Assembly: GCF_900187025.1 (NCBI RefSeq)
Contig: NZ_LT906478.1
Span: forward strand, 1,348,001-1,412,000
Origin: Listeria ivanovii subsp. ivanovii
GTDB lineage: Bacteria; Bacillota; Bacilli; Lactobacillales; Listeriaceae
DNA length: 64,000 nt
Reading direction: 5' to 3'
Below are positions 8,685 to 18,893 of this stretch, in pieces. Position numbers and translations under genes: made by a program. The stretch's first letter is position 1. Each line of letters begins with the position of its first letter. The notes beneath the pieces are model-generated. The model worked only from the letters and a program-made list of their open reading frames with translations, was not told the DNA's origin and made no database searches.

Positions 8685-9566
8685 TTGCAAGATTTGAGCC
8701 TTTTTTTAGAACATTATAAAAAAGTGATGGATGAGTCGCTTTTTACTGAGATAAATAAGCGAAATATCGAACCAAAATTAAAAGAATCTATGCTATATTC
8801 TGTACAAGCTGGTGGAAAGCGCATTCGACCAATGCTTGTTTTTGCGACGTTGCAAGCTTTAAATACAGATCCGATGCTTGGCGTGAAAACCGCTACTGCT
8901 CTCGAAATGATTCATACGTATAGTTTAATTCATGATGATCTACCAGCAATGGATAACGATGACTATCGTCGCGGGAAATGGACCAATCATAAAGTATACG
9001 GTGATGCAACCGCTATTTTGGCAGGTGATGCTTTGTTAACCCTCGCTTTTTCTGTTTTAGCAGAAGATGCAAATTTGACTTTCGAAACGAGAATCGCTTT
9101 AATTAGTGAACTTAGTTTTAGTAGCGGGGCAGAAGGAATGGTCGGTGGTCAACAGGCAGATATGGAAGCAGAAAATAATCAAGTCACATTAGAAGAATTA
9201 GCCTCTATCCATGCAAGAAAAACCGGTGAATTATTAATTTTTGCAGTTACTTCTGCTGCTAAAATTGCCGAAGCGACACCAGAGCAAACAAAACGATTAC
9301 GAATTTTTGCGGAAAACATTGGAGTTGGTTTTCAAATTAGCGATGATATTTTGGATGTCATTGGAGATGAAATGAAAATGGGTAAAAAGACAGGGGGGGA
9401 TGCTTTTCTGAATAAAAGTACCTATCCTGGATTACTCACGTTAGATGGCGCTAAAAGGGCATTAAACGAGCATGTTTCAATAGCGAAGTTAGCGCTTTCA
9501 GGACACGGTTTTGATGATATCATTCTACTTAAACTTGCTGATTTAATCGCATTTAGAGAAAATTAA
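8685..9566 (+). CDS. ispA: Farnesyl diphosphate synthase (polyprenyl synthetase)
   Basis: A 293-residue short-chain prenyl transferase making geranyl and farnesyl diphosphate for quinones and cell-wall lipid carrier. It shows the first aspartate-rich motif DDLPAMDNDD (magnesium and substrate binding), the preceding GGKRIRPML, GGQQADM, and the second motif DDILD. The start is a TTG two bases after the xseB stop; the site GGTGA lies inside xseB. The order xseA-xseB-ispA is conserved in Bacillus (yqiB-yqiC-ispA). Confidence 0.95.
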   Translation: MQDLSLFLEHYKKVMDESLFTEINKRNIEPKLKESMLYSVQAGGKRIRPMLVFATLQALNTDPMLGVKTATALEMIHTYSLIHDDLPAMDNDDYRRGKWTNHKVYGDATAILAGDALLTLAFSVLAEDANLTFETRIALISELSFSSGAEGMVGGQQADMEAENNQVTLEELASIHARKTGELLIFAVTSAAKIAEATPEQTKRLRIFAENIGVGFQISDDILDVIGDEMKMGKKTGGDAFLNKSTYPGLLTLDGAKRALNEHVSIAKLALSGHGFDDIILLKLADLIAFREN

Positions 9567-9619
9567 TCATAATTATCTAGTAATTTCAAAAATTTTTCAC
9601 AAGTATAAATCAAATTGAT

Positions 9620-9648
9620 TTGCTTTTCCTAAAATATCGTGTTATACT
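9620..9648 (+). promoter_or_regulatory. SigA promoter of the cold-shock gene
   Basis: TTGCTT (9620-9625) and TATACT (9643-9648) are separated by exactly 17 bases, the optimal spacing. The start site would be near 9655, leaving a leader of about 110 bases before the coding region. Confidence 0.8.
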
Positions 9649-9654
9649 AATGTA

Positions 9655-9965
<311 letters not shown>

Positions 9966-9983
9966 TTCTATTTTTTGAATAAG

Positions 9984-10016
9984 AAAAAGCAAATCATTTC
10001 GGTGATTTGCTTTTTT
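9984..10016 (+). terminator. Terminator after cspA
   Basis: A 13-base-pair stem, AAAAAGCAAATCA (9984-9996) with TGATTTGCTTTTT (10003-10015), followed by T. Strong intrinsic terminator. Confidence 0.92.
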
Positions 10017-10042
10017 ATTTGTCTAAAATCACTTTTCCTTGT

Positions 10043-10071
10043 TTGGTATAACGAGAATTGTTTGCTATAAT
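10043..10071 (+). promoter_or_regulatory. SigA promoter of dxs-tlyA
   Basis: TTGGTA (10043-10048) and TATAAT (10066-10071) are 17 bases apart. It lies directly after the cspA terminator and 78 bases before dxs. Confidence 0.8.
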
Positions 10072-10148
10072 AAGAACAATTAAATTAGAAAAAAGATTAC
10101 GTTTGCGCTTCTAGTGAGCGATTCTTTGGAAAGTGAGTTGTTTTTATT

Positions 10149-12053
10149 TTGGATCTTTTAAAAATAAAGGGTCCTTCCTTTATCAAACAATTGGATATAA
10201 AAGAATTAGAAGCACTTGCAGCAGATATTCGCGCATTTTTAATTACTTCTACATCGAATTCGGGTGGGCATATTGGTCCAAACCTCGGCGTTGTAGAACT
10301 AACGATTGCACTTCATTATACTTTTACAAGTCCAAAAGATAAATTTATTTGGGATGTTGGGCATCAATCTTATGTGCATAAAATCCTGACAGGAAGGGCG
10401 AGTAAGTTTGAAACATTGCGGCAGCATGGTGGCTTAGATGGTTTTCCGAAAAGAAAAGAGTCCAAGCATGATGTGTTTGAAACTGGCCATAGTTCGACTT
10501 CTCTTTCAGCAGCCGCTGGAATGGTTATTGCAAGGGATATAAAACAAGAAGGTTTCTATGTGATTCCTGTGATTGGAGACGGAGCATTAACCGGTGGGAT
10601 GGCGCTTGAAGCTCTCAATCATATTGGAGACATGGGTAAAGATATGATTGTTATTTTGAATGATAATGACATGTCCATTGCACCAAACGTAGGCGCACTT
10701 CAAAGTGTACTCAGAAAATTAAGGAAGTCAGATAAATTTAATCCTACAAGGAAAGAGTTAGACAAAATGATTCGGAAAGTACCAACTACTGGTGAGGAAC
10801 TGGCCGATGCAACTGAAAAAATAAAAGATAGTGTGAAGCATTTACTTGTCGAGGGAACTTTTTTTGAAGAATTAGGCTTTATGTACCTTGGACCTGTGGA
10901 TGGACATAATTTGCAAGATATCATCACTCATTTAGAGATTGCTAAAAGAATAAAAGGGCCTGTATTGCTCCATATCGTCACAAAAAAAGGAAAAGGGTAT
11001 CAGCCGGCCGAATTAGATGAACGTGGAACCTGGCATGGTACAGGGCCATATAAAGTCGAAACTGGAAGCTTTATTAAGCCAGTTGTATCTGCACCATCAT
11101 GGAGCTCGATTATTAGTAAAGAGTTAATGCGTCTGGCGGCAGAAGATGAAAGAATCGTGGCAATTACACCTGCAATGCCTGTTGGTTCGAAGTTAGAAAA
11201 ATTTGCAGCAGCGTTTCCCGAGCGCTTTTTCGATGTGGGGATAGCGGAGCAGCACGCGACGACTATGGCGGCTGGATTAGCCATACAAGGTATGAAACCT
11301 TTTTTGGCCATTTATTCCACTTTTTTACAAAGGGCCTATGATCAAGTCGTGCATGATGTTTGTCGTCAAAAATTAAATGTCATATTTGGGATTGATCGTG
11401 CCGGACTTGTTGGCGCTGATGGGGAAACGCATCAAGGTGTTTTTGATATTTCCTTTTTGAGCAGTATTCCAAATATGATTATTACCATGCCAAAAGATGA
11501 AGCGGAAGCCAAGCAATTGATGGACACTGCTTTTGCTTATGATAAAGGACCGATAGCGATACGTTATCCGCGAGGCAATGGTCCTGGAGTGAAACCGAAT
11601 TTATCTACGGAACTGATACCAATTGGTGAATGGGAGACGGTTATCGAGCCAGTAGATGCAGTGATTTTAACTTTTGGTCCGACTGTTCCATTGGCACTCG
11701 AGGCAGCTAAACGACTTTCAGCTGCCGGAAAACAAGTAGGGGTCATCAATGCTCGCTTCATCAAACCACTCGACGAAGCGTTGTTACATCAAATTATGCA
11801 ATTAAACATTCCAATTTTAACTGTGGAAGAATCCTTGTTAAAAGGCGGATTTGGCGCTAGTGTGTTAGAATTTATGGAATTGAATAATTATACTAATCTT
11901 AGTTTACATCGGATTGGTTTTCCAGATGCATTTATCCATCATGGTTCTGTAAAATTAATACTTGAATCATATGGTATATCTGAATCTGGCATTGTATTAA
12001 AAATAAATGAAATGCTCGCACAAAGCGAGAAGTTAAGGGCGAAGAGACTATGA
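10149..12053 (+). CDS. dxs: 1-deoxy-D-xylulose-5-phosphate synthase
   Basis: Dxs (634 residues) condenses pyruvate and glyceraldehyde-3-phosphate in the first step of the MEP isoprenoid pathway, using thiamine diphosphate. Motifs include [15 protein letters not shown], the cofactor-binding [15 protein letters not shown] with [12 protein letters not shown], and the transketolase-like half with [16 protein letters not shown] and RYPRGNG. The start is a TTG with a weak upstream site (GGAAAGTGAG), so the N-terminus is less certain. It overlaps tlyA by four bases (ATGA), indicating coupling. Confidence 0.95.
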   Translation: MDLLKIKGPSFIKQLDIKELEALAADIRAFLITSTSNSGGHIGPNLGVVELTIALHYTFTSPKDKFIWDVGHQSYVHKILTGRASKFETLRQHGGLDGFPKRKESKHDVFETGHSSTSLSAAAGMVIARDIKQEGFYVIPVIGDGALTGGMALEALNHIGDMGKDMIVILNDNDMSIAPNVGALQSVLRKLRKSDKFNPTRKELDKMIRKVPTTGEELADATEKIKDSVKHLLVEGTFFEELGFMYLGPVDGHNLQDIITHLEIAKRIKGPVLLHIVTKKGKGYQPAELDERGTWHGTGPYKVETGSFIKPVVSAPSWSSIISKELMRLAAEDERIVAITPAMPVGSKLEKFAAAFPERFFDVGIAEQHATTMAAGLAIQGMKPFLAIYSTFLQRAYDQVVHDVCRQKLNVIFGIDRAGLVGADGETHQGVFDISFLSSIPNMIITMPKDEAEAKQLMDTAFAYDKGPIAIRYPRGNGPGVKPNLSTELIPIGEWETVIEPVDAVILTFGPTVPLALEAAKRLSAAGKQVGVINARFIKPLDEALLHQIMQLNIPILTVEESLLKGGFGASVLEFMELNNYTNLSLHRIGFPDAFIHHGSVKLILESYGISESGIVLKINEMLAQSEKLRAKRL

Positions 12054-12874
12054 CAATAAAAAAAGAGCGAGCAGACATTCTGCTAGTAGACAAAGGATTA
12101 TTTGAAACAAGAGAAAAAGCGAAACGTGCGATTATGGCGGGTATAGTTTACCGAAAAGAAGAGCGTGTTGATAAACCAGGAGAAAAAATTCCGGTGGATA
12201 GTGAGCTTCAAGTTAAAGGTAAACAAATGCCATATGTCAGTCGTGGCGGCCTTAAATTAGAAAAAGCTTTAGAAGTATTTGAGTTTGATGTTAAAGATAA
12301 ATTAATGCTTGATATCGGGGCTTCTACCGGTGGATTTACGGACTGTGCTCTGCAAAATGGAGCAAGACATTCCTATGCACTTGATGTCGGTTATAATCAG
12401 CTTGCATGGAAATTACGTAATGATGATCGTGTTACTGTTATGGAACGAACTAATTTTCGTCACGTTACTCCAGCTGATTTTACAGAAGGGTTAGCCGATT
12501 TTGCGACGATTGATGTCTCGTTTATTTCTTTAAAATTAATCTTGCCTGTGCTTAGAACTGTTCTTGTAACAGGCGGCGATGTCATGACTTTGATTAAGCC
12601 ACAATTTGAAGCTGGTCGAGAACAGGTTGGGAAAAAAGGGATTATTCGTGATCCAGCAGTACATCAATCAGTTGTAGAGCATATAGTTCAATTTGCACTA
12701 GATAACGGTTATGATTTAATGGGACTGGATTATTCACCGATTACAGGTGGGGAAGGGAACATCGAATTTATTGCTCACCTAAAATGGACAGGTGAAGCAA
12801 CCGGGACAAATCAGTTATCTTCTGATGCAATAACCCAACTTGTTTCTAAAGCACATAAAAAACTAGATAAATAA
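12050..12874 (+). CDS. tlyA: TlyA-type rRNA 2'-O-methyltransferase (YqxC)
   Basis: A 274-residue protein with an N-terminal S4 RNA-binding domain (residues 6-65; [22 protein letters not shown]) and an FtsJ-like methyltransferase domain. The SAM-binding motif [19 protein letters not shown] and the later [18 protein letters not shown] with catalytic-type lysines are visible. Family members were once called hemolysin A, but the mycobacterial member methylates 16S and 23S rRNA. Bacillus yqxC sits in the same dxs-yqxC-argR order. Confidence 0.92.
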   Translation: MTIKKERADILLVDKGLFETREKAKRAIMAGIVYRKEERVDKPGEKIPVDSELQVKGKQMPYVSRGGLKLEKALEVFEFDVKDKLMLDIGASTGGFTDCALQNGARHSYALDVGYNQLAWKLRNDDRVTVMERTNFRHVTPADFTEGLADFATIDVSFISLKLILPVLRTVLVTGGDVMTLIKPQFEAGREQVGKKGIIRDPAVHQSVVEHIVQFALDNGYDLMGLDYSPITGGEGNIEFIAHLKWTGEATGTNQLSSDAITQLVSKAHKKLDK

Positions 12875-12879
12875 TGTAT

Positions 12880-12909
12880 ACCGGAAAGCAGAGATGTTTT
12901 CTGGTTTTT
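12880..12909 (+). terminator. Terminator after tlyA
   Basis: ACCGGAAA (12880-12887) pairs with TTTCTGGT (12898-12905), one G-U included, followed by TTTT. Confidence 0.7.
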
Positions 12910-12978
12910 GCTTTTATCATGCGAGTTTGGCTCATTCAGCCATGTATTTTCGATGTATAAAGTATTAAAGCAATATTT

Positions 12979-12996
12979 CTTGCATAATTTTGCACT
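12979..12996 (+). promoter_or_regulatory. Probable ARG box upstream of argR
   Basis: CTTGCATAATTTTGCACT (12979-12996) is a near-palindrome resembling the Bacillus/Escherichia ARG box (TNTGNAT, four A/T, ATNCANA), with mismatches at the ends and one inside. It sits six bases upstream of the -35 of a promoter GTGACT (13003-13008), 17 bases, TAAGAT (13026-13031), consistent with autoregulation by ArgR. Confidence 0.5.
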
Positions 12997-13064
12997 AATT
13001 CCGTGACTTTATGCGTTTTTTCGGATAAGATGTAAGTAGAAAATTATCGTGAGGTGAAGAAGGA

Positions 13065-13514
13065 ATGAATAAAGGTCATCGTCATATTATTATTCGAGAA
13101 TTGATTACATCTAATGAGATTGACACGCAAGAAGATTTAGTAGAACTTCTATTAGAACGCGATGTTAAAGTCACCCAGGCAACCGTTTCCCGTGATATTA
13201 AAGAACTTCATCTTGTCAAAGTTCCAACACAAACGGGTGGCTATAAGTATAGTTTACCTGCCGATAATAGCTTTAATCCACATCAAAAACTAAAACGCAC
13301 ATTAATTGACTGCTTTATTGGCATCGATACTGTGCAATTTATGATTATTTTAAAAGTAATGCCAGGAAATGGGAATTCTGTTGGTGCGCTAATAGATAAC
13401 CTGGACTGGCCAGAAAAAGCAGGAACCCTGTGCGGAGACGATACCTGCCTGATTATTTGTCGCTCGGAAGAAAATGCAAAAACATTAACAGATCGTTTTA
13501 TAGATATGCTTTAA
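13065..13514 (+). CDS. argR: Arginine repressor ArgR
   Basis: A 149-residue arginine-dependent hexameric regulator of arginine biosynthesis and catabolism. The winged helix-turn-helix covers residues 1-70 ([18 protein letters not shown]) and the C-terminal hexamerisation/arginine-binding domain residues 80-149 ([20 protein letters not shown] and [10 protein letters not shown]). GAGGTGAAGAAGGA precedes ATG. The gene precedes recN as in Bacillus. Confidence 0.97.
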   Translation: MNKGHRHIIIRELITSNEIDTQEDLVELLLERDVKVTQATVSRDIKELHLVKVPTQTGGYKYSLPADNSFNPHQKLKRTLIDCFIGIDTVQFMIILKVMPGNGNSVGALIDNLDWPEKAGTLCGDDTCLIICRSEENAKTLTDRFIDML

Positions 13515-13536
13515 AAATGGTTGGAGGTGAATGATA

Positions 13537-15228
13537 TTGCTTCAAGAAATGACAATTAAAAACTTTGCTATCATCGAATCGCTGTCTTTGAGTTTCAGGG
13601 AAGGGATGACAGTATTAACGGGGGAGACCGGCGCAGGTAAATCAATTATTATTGATGCGCTTGGTCTTCTTGTTGGCGGGCGCGGCTCCACAGATTTTAT
13701 TCGTCACGGCGAAGAACGACTCGAATTACAAGGGCTATTTGCACTAGCAGAAGATAATTTGGCGTGCCGAGATGCGCTTTTGGAACATGGAATAGATGCA
13801 ACAGATGATATGGTTGTTTTAGAACGCAGCTTATTTCGGTCAGGTAAAAATAGTTGTCGGATTAACGGCAAGTTGGTTACTACCGTGTTACTTCGTCAAA
13901 TAGGTTCTAAATTAATTGATATCCATAGCCAACATGAACACCAAGAACTAATGAATGAGGAATTCCATTTATCATTGCTAGATCGTTTTGCTGCTGATAA
14001 AATCAAACCAGCGTTAACGAAATACCAAGCGAAATTTAAAGAGTACCAATCCATTTCAAAAGAATGGCAAAATTGGACGAAAAATGAACGTGAACTTGCG
14101 CAACGTCTTGATATGCTCCGTTTTCAACAAAAAGAAATCGAAAATGCTAATTTACAAGCCGGTGAAGAAGATCGTTTACTAGAACAAAAAAATATTCTAG
14201 CTAATTTTGAAAAATTAAATGAAAACTTACAAGGTGCTTATACAGCCATTCAGGGTGAGCCAGGTGGACTTGAGTTTATTGGAGAAGCGATGCGCCAGAT
14301 GGATTCCGCTGCCAGTATTCATACGGATTATAAAGCAGTTAGTGAAGCAATTTCATCTAGTTATTATATGTTAGAAGATAGTATGAGCCAAATTAGGCAA
14401 TCACTCGATCAATTAGAGTTTCAACCAGAAGAACTTAACCAAATCGAATCACGCCTAAATGATCTCAACCAATTGAAACGCAAGTATGGCAAAACAATTG
14501 AAGATATCATTCACTACGAACAAGAAATTAGTAGTGAAATGGAGAAGTTAACAGATAGTGAGTCACATGTTGGTCACTTAGAAACCAAACTAGCCAACTT
14601 AAAGGCGGAACTTACAAAACAAGCAGCCATATTAACTGACATCCGTAAAAAGGCGGCGACGACACTAGAAAAACAAATTAAACAAGAACTAAACCAACTT
14701 TATATGGAAAAAGCGATTTTTAGCGTTCGTTTTGAAACAGAAAAAATGGAATTGACAGAAACAGGACAAGATAGCATCGTTTTTTATATGTCTACCAACC
14801 CTGGCGAACCGTTAAAACCACTTGCGAAAATTGCTTCAGGTGGAGAATTGTCCCGGATGATGTTAGCTCTTAAAACCATTTTCTCTAGACACCAAGGAAT
14901 CACCTCAATTATTTTTGATGAAGTTGATACAGGTGTAAGTGGTCGTGTTGGTCAAGCGATTGCAGAGAAAATTTATGCTGTTTCCGTTGGCTCACAAGTT
15001 CTTTGCATCAGTCATTTGCCACAAGTTGCTGCAATGGCTAACCATCATTATTACATCACCAAAAAAGTTCAAAACAAACGTACAACGACTTCAGTTACTA
15101 TCCTAACAGGTGATGAAAAAGTAGAAGAAATTAGCCGAATGATTGCAGGGATTGAAGTGACAGAACTAACTAAACAACATGCAAAAGAAATGATCGAACA
15201 AGCGGAAAAAGTAAAAGAAACTTATTAA
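13537..15228 (+). CDS. recN: DNA repair protein RecN
   Basis: RecN (563 residues) is an SMC-like ATPase that assembles at double-strand breaks. The Walker A motif GETGAGKS is near residue 30, long coiled-coil arms occupy about 165-370, and the C-terminal half holds the ABC signature ASGGELSRMMLAL and Walker B IIFDEVDTGVSG. Start choice: TTG at 13537 lies nine bases after GGAGG, whereas the ATG at 13531 is too close (four bases), so TTG is preferred. In Bacillus, spoIVB and spo0A follow; here ptb follows. Confidence 0.95.
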   Translation: MLQEMTIKNFAIIESLSLSFREGMTVLTGETGAGKSIIIDALGLLVGGRGSTDFIRHGEERLELQGLFALAEDNLACRDALLEHGIDATDDMVVLERSLFRSGKNSCRINGKLVTTVLLRQIGSKLIDIHSQHEHQELMNEEFHLSLLDRFAADKIKPALTKYQAKFKEYQSISKEWQNWTKNERELAQRLDMLRFQQKEIENANLQAGEEDRLLEQKNILANFEKLNENLQGAYTAIQGEPGGLEFIGEAMRQMDSAASIHTDYKAVSEAISSSYYMLEDSMSQIRQSLDQLEFQPEELNQIESRLNDLNQLKRKYGKTIEDIIHYEQEISSEMEKLTDSESHVGHLETKLANLKAELTKQAAILTDIRKKAATTLEKQIKQELNQLYMEKAIFSVRFETEKMELTETGQDSIVFYMSTNPGEPLKPLAKIASGGELSRMMLALKTIFSRHQGITSIIFDEVDTGVSGRVGQAIAEKIYAVSVGSQVLCISHLPQVAAMANHHYYITKKVQNKRTTTSVTILTGDEKVEEISRMIAGIEVTELTKQHAKEMIEQAEKVKETY

Positions 15229-15242
15229 AAAAACGAAATTGC

Positions 15243-15271
15243 TTGCATATCGAATAGTTTTTGCTTAAAAT
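15243..15271 (+). promoter_or_regulatory. SigA promoter of the ptb-buk-bkd operon
   Basis: TTGCAT (15243-15248) and TAAAAT (15266-15271) are 17 bases apart. I looked for a sigma-54 promoter (-24/-12), used for the Bacillus bkd operon, and did not see one. Confidence 0.65.
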
Positions 15272-15277
15272 GAATAA

Positions 15278-15294
15278 GGTAATAAATTATTACC
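15278..15294 (+). promoter_or_regulatory. Palindrome at the predicted ptb start site
   Basis: GGTAATA-AAT-TATTACC is a perfect 7+7 inverted repeat centred at 15286, beginning seven bases after the -10. Position and symmetry fit a repressor operator at +1; the same sequence could also form a hairpin at the 5' end of the transcript. The binding protein is unknown. Confidence 0.5.
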
Positions 15295-15357
15295 TGGTCA
15301 TAAAAACAACTACTAATTTCGAAATGCGGCTTTTTTGCGCGAAAAAGGAGTTATTTT

Positions 15358-16227
15358 ATGACAAAAAACAGATTTTTTTCAGAGAAAGTAGAAACTAGTT
15401 CTTTCGTTTTTGCAGTAGCCGGTGCGGATGATGAAGTAGTTTTAGAAACAATTCGTTTGGCATTGAAACAAAAGTTAGGTAAGTTCTTATTATTTGGGAA
15501 AAATGAAGACAAAACTCTAACGGCAAATGAAGAAGTTACTTGGATTCAAGCAGATACAGCTGAAGAAGTAGCTCAAGGTGCCATTTTAGCAGTAAAAAAC
15601 AAAGAAGCAGATATTTTGGTGAAAGGGTTTATTCCGACAGCTACTTTAATGCATCATGTGTTAAAAAAAGAAAATGGACTTAGAACCGGAAATTTACTAA
15701 GCCAGATTGCTATTTTCGATATCCCGACATATCATAAACCGCTATTATTAACGGATTGCGCAATGAATGTCGCACCAGAAACGAAAGAGAAAATAGCTAT
15801 TACTGAAAATGCAGTAAGTACTGCAAATAAAATTGGTATATGGAATCCAAAAATCGTTTTGCTAAGCGCAGTGGAAGAGATCACAGATAAAATGACTTCT
15901 ACGGTTGAAGCAAATGAAGTAGTTAATCATTTTGGGGATACGTTAGCAATTGCTGGACCGCTCGCACTTGATGTAGCCATTTCCAAAGAAGCAGCTCTTC
16001 ATAAAGGCATCAAAAGCAGTGTAGCGGGAGAAGCTGATATTTTGATTGCACCGAATATAGAAACTGGTAACGTACTTTATAAATCACTTGTTTATTTTGC
16101 GGGTGCTAGAGTGGGAAGTGCTATCGTTGGAGCAAAAGTGCCAATTGTTATCTCTTCTAGAAATGATACTCCTGAAAATAAATTAGCTTCATTTATACTA
16201 ACTGTCAGAATGGTTGGAAAAAGATGA
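15358..16227 (+). CDS. ptb: Phosphate butyryltransferase (branched acyl)
   Basis: Ptb (289 residues) interconverts acyl-CoA and acyl phosphate for butyryl and branched C4-C5 acids. It belongs to the phosphate acetyl/butyryl transferase family, recognisable from [16 protein letters not shown] in the centre and the C-terminal [19 protein letters not shown]. Together with Buk it links free branched acids to the CoA esters made by the Bkd complex, allowing both ATP generation and priming of anteiso/iso fatty acids from exogenous acids. AAAAAGGAG lies before ATG. Confidence 0.93.
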   Translation: MTKNRFFSEKVETSSFVFAVAGADDEVVLETIRLALKQKLGKFLLFGKNEDKTLTANEEVTWIQADTAEEVAQGAILAVKNKEADILVKGFIPTATLMHHVLKKENGLRTGNLLSQIAIFDIPTYHKPLLLTDCAMNVAPETKEKIAITENAVSTANKIGIWNPKIVLLSAVEEITDKMTSTVEANEVVNHFGDTLAIAGPLALDVAISKEAALHKGIKSSVAGEADILIAPNIETGNVLYKSLVYFAGARVGSAIVGAKVPIVISSRNDTPENKLASFILTVRMVGKR

Positions 16228-16359
16228 AATAATGTGAATAGACGGACTTTAACAATCTGAATGCAAAGGCTTTTATTTGATTAGAGCCTACGTGTTACAA
16301 TAGTCTTTGGGAAAATGATAACCATAACATTTTTCACAATTAAATTTGGAGGAAATCAA

Positions 16360-17427
16360 ATGTCTTTTGATGTTTTGACAATAAATCCTGGTTCCACTTC
16401 CACAAAACTTGCTGTCTATCAAGGCGACAAATTACTTTTTGAAGAAACAATCAGACACGGAATGCAAGAACTAGCCAATTTTAATAATGTGCAAGAACAA
16501 TTTGATTTTAGATGGCAAGTGTTGCGACGAGTGATTAATGCGTTTGGTTATGCTGTGGAAAATTTAGATGCAGTAGTTGGTCGCGGGGGATTACTTCGGC
16601 CGGTTGCTGGTGGTACATATAAAGTCACTGAAAAGATGATAGCAGATTTAGAAGTTAATAAATACGGTGAACATGCTTCTAATCTTGGAGCAATGCTAGC
16701 CAAGAAATTAGCAGATAGTCTTGATATTCCAAGCTTCATTGTTGATCCAGTGGTAGTCGATGAAATGCAACCGATTGCGAGATTTTCTGGAAATGAGCTT
16801 ATTGAGAGAAAAAGTATTTTTCACGCATTAAATCATAAAGCAGCTGGACGAAAAATTGCTAAACAATTGGGCTCTGATTACGAAAAAATGAATTTTGTTA
16901 TCGCGCATCTCGGTGGTGGGATTTCTGTTGCTGCACATAAGCAAGGCAAAGCAGTAGATGTGAACAATGCCTTAGATGGTGATGGTCCTTTTAGCCCTGA
17001 ACGATCAGGTTCATTACCAATGAATGATTTTTTGGAAGCGTGTTTTAGTGGGAACTGGACAAAACGAGAACTGCACGATTTGATAGTAGGTCGTGGTGGT
17101 ATAATTTCTTATCTAGGAACGAATAGCATGTTAGATGTAGAAGCAAAAGTGCAAGCTGGTGACGAAAAAGCAGTAGACGTATTCGATGCGATGGCATATC
17201 AAGTTAGTAAAGAAATCGGTGCTTGTTCCGTCGTATTAAAAGGAAAAGTAGATGCGATTATCTTAACTGGCGGACTCGCTCGAAGCAAACTTTTTACAAA
17301 TAAAGTTATCGAACAAACAAGTTGGATAACCAATGTCATTATAGAGCCTGGAGAAGATGAGTTAGAAGCTCTAAATAGCGGTGTTCAGCGGGTACTTGCA
17401 GGTATAGAAAAAGAAAAAGCTTATTAA
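16360..17427 (+). CDS. buk: Butyrate kinase (branched-chain)
   Basis: Buk (355 residues) is an ASKHA-fold acid kinase. The phosphate-1 loop TINPGSTSTKLAVYQ, AHLGGGISVAAH and the C-terminal IILTGGLARSKLF are visible. It converts butyryl or isovaleryl phosphate and ADP to the acid and ATP, or the reverse. The ATG at 16360 follows TTGGAGG by eight bases; the longer open frame upstream has no site. A 132-base gap after ptb holds a weak AGGCT/AGCCT stem and TGTTACAAT, a possible internal promoter. Bacillus has bcd (leucine dehydrogenase) in this gap; here it is absent. Confidence 0.95.
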   Translation: MSFDVLTINPGSTSTKLAVYQGDKLLFEETIRHGMQELANFNNVQEQFDFRWQVLRRVINAFGYAVENLDAVVGRGGLLRPVAGGTYKVTEKMIADLEVNKYGEHASNLGAMLAKKLADSLDIPSFIVDPVVVDEMQPIARFSGNELIERKSIFHALNHKAAGRKIAKQLGSDYEKMNFVIAHLGGGISVAAHKQGKAVDVNNALDGDGPFSPERSGSLPMNDFLEACFSGNWTKRELHDLIVGRGGIISYLGTNSMLDVEAKVQAGDEKAVDVFDAMAYQVSKEIGACSVVLKGKVDAIILTGGLARSKLFTNKVIEQTSWITNVIIEPGEDELEALNSGVQRVLAGIEKEKAY

Positions 17428-17441
17428 AAGGAGGAGATAAT

Positions 17442-18869
17442 GTGGCAACAGAATATGATGTAGTTATTCTTGGCGGAGGAACTGGCGGATATGTCGCAGC
17501 AATCCAAGCCGCAAAAAATGGTCAAAAAGTCGCTGTCGTTGAAAAAGGGAAAATTGGCGGAACCTGTCTTCACCGTGGCTGTATCCCAACAAAAGCATTA
17601 TTACGTTCGGCGGAAGTTTTGCAAACAGTGAAAAAAGCAAGTGAATTTGGTATTACGGTCGAAGGAAATGCCGGAATTAATTTTTTACAAGCACAAACAA
17701 GAAAGCAAGCAATTGTGGATCAATTAGAAAAAGGTATCCATCAATTATTTAAACAAGGAAAAATCGATTTATTTGTTGGAACGGGAACTATTTTAGGTCC
17801 ATCTATATTTTCTCCAACTGCAGGGACTGTTTCTGTCGAGTTCGAGGATGGTTCTGAAAATGAAATGCTAATTCCGAAAAACCTAATTATTGCAACAGGT
17901 TCGAAACCGCGCACGCTTGACGGCCTTACAATTGATGAAGAAAATGTATTATCTTCAGACGGCGCACTTAACCTAGAAACTTTACCAAAATCAATTATTA
18001 TTGTTGGTGGGGGAGTTATCGGAATGGAATGGGCCTCGATGATGCATGATTTCGGTGTAGAAGTAACTGTTCTGGAATATGCGGACAGAATTTTACCAAC
18101 CGAGGATAAAGAGGTAGCGAAAGAATTAGCAAGACTTTATAAAAAGAAAAAATTAACTATGCATACATCTGCTGAAGTTCAAGCAGCAAGTTATAAAAAA
18201 ACCGAAACAGGAGTCCAAATTAGTGCAACAATCAAAGGCGAGGAGCAAACTTTCGCAGCAGACAAAATTCTTGTTTCTGTAGGGCGTTCCGCTAATACGG
18301 AAAATATTGGTTTACAAAATACAGATATTACTACTGAAAATGGTTTTATTAAAGTAAACGATTTTTACCAAACAAAAGAAAGCCATATTTATGCAATTGG
18401 TGACTGTATCCCGACAATTCAACTTGCGCATGTCGCCATGGAAGAAGGTACTATCGCTGCCAATCATATTGCCGGAAAAGCAACTGAAATACTAGATTAT
18501 GATTTAGTTCCGCGTTGTATCTATACTTCAACAGAAATTGCAAGCGTTGGTATTACGGAAGAACAAGCAAAAGAACGTGGCTATCACATCAAAAAAGGTA
18601 AATTTTTCTTCCGAGGTATCGGAAAAGCATTAGTTTACGGTGAGTCAGATGGTTTCATCAAAATCATTGCCGATAAAGATACAGAAGATATTCTTGGTGT
18701 CAGTATGATTGGACCTCACGTAACTGATATGATTAGTGAAGCAGCACTTGCACAAGTATTAAATGCGACCCCGTGGGAAGTAGGAAATACCATTCACCCG
18801 CACCCAACTTTATCAGAAAGTTTTAGAGAGGCTGCCCTTGCTGTGGATGGCAATGCAATTCACGGTTAA
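17442..18869 (+). CDS. lpdA: Dihydrolipoamide dehydrogenase (E3) of the branched-chain complex
   Basis: A 475-residue FAD/NAD flavoprotein that reoxidises the lipoyl arm of BkdB. Visible are the FAD-binding VILGGGTGGYVAAIQAAKNG, the redox disulfide GGTCLHRGCIPTK, the NAD-binding IIVGGGVIGMEWASMM, the second FAD segment YAIGDC, and the C-terminal active-site base HPHPTLSESF. It starts with GTG after AAAGGAGGAG. Genes for the matching E1 and E2 follow directly, so it serves the Bkd complex rather than pyruvate dehydrogenase. Confidence 0.94.
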   Translation: MATEYDVVILGGGTGGYVAAIQAAKNGQKVAVVEKGKIGGTCLHRGCIPTKALLRSAEVLQTVKKASEFGITVEGNAGINFLQAQTRKQAIVDQLEKGIHQLFKQGKIDLFVGTGTILGPSIFSPTAGTVSVEFEDGSENEMLIPKNLIIATGSKPRTLDGLTIDEENVLSSDGALNLETLPKSIIIVGGGVIGMEWASMMHDFGVEVTVLEYADRILPTEDKEVAKELARLYKKKKLTMHTSAEVQAASYKKTETGVQISATIKGEEQTFAADKILVSVGRSANTENIGLQNTDITTENGFIKVNDFYQTKESHIYAIGDCIPTIQLAHVAMEEGTIAANHIAGKATEILDYDLVPRCIYTSTEIASVGITEEQAKERGYHIKKGKFFFRGIGKALVYGESDGFIKIIADKDTEDILGVSMIGPHVTDMISEAALAQVLNATPWEVGNTIHPHPTLSESFREAALAVDGNAIHG

Positions 18870-18893
18870 TACAGCTTTAAAGGAGGAACAAAA

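Noticed and set aside
10700-11311. Open frames on the minus strand inside dxs.
   Set aside because: They lie opposite a conserved enzyme, have no ribosome sites, and show serine/leucine-rich shadow composition.
15229-15357. Sigma-54 promoter before ptb, as in Bacillus.
   Set aside because: No TGGCAC-N5-TTGC element is present; a SigA promoter fits better.
16290-16320. GTTA followed by GGGAAA before buk, resembling a SigB promoter.
   Set aside because: The -35 lacks GTTT and the spacer is about 11 bases; weaker than the clear SigB site at 22169.
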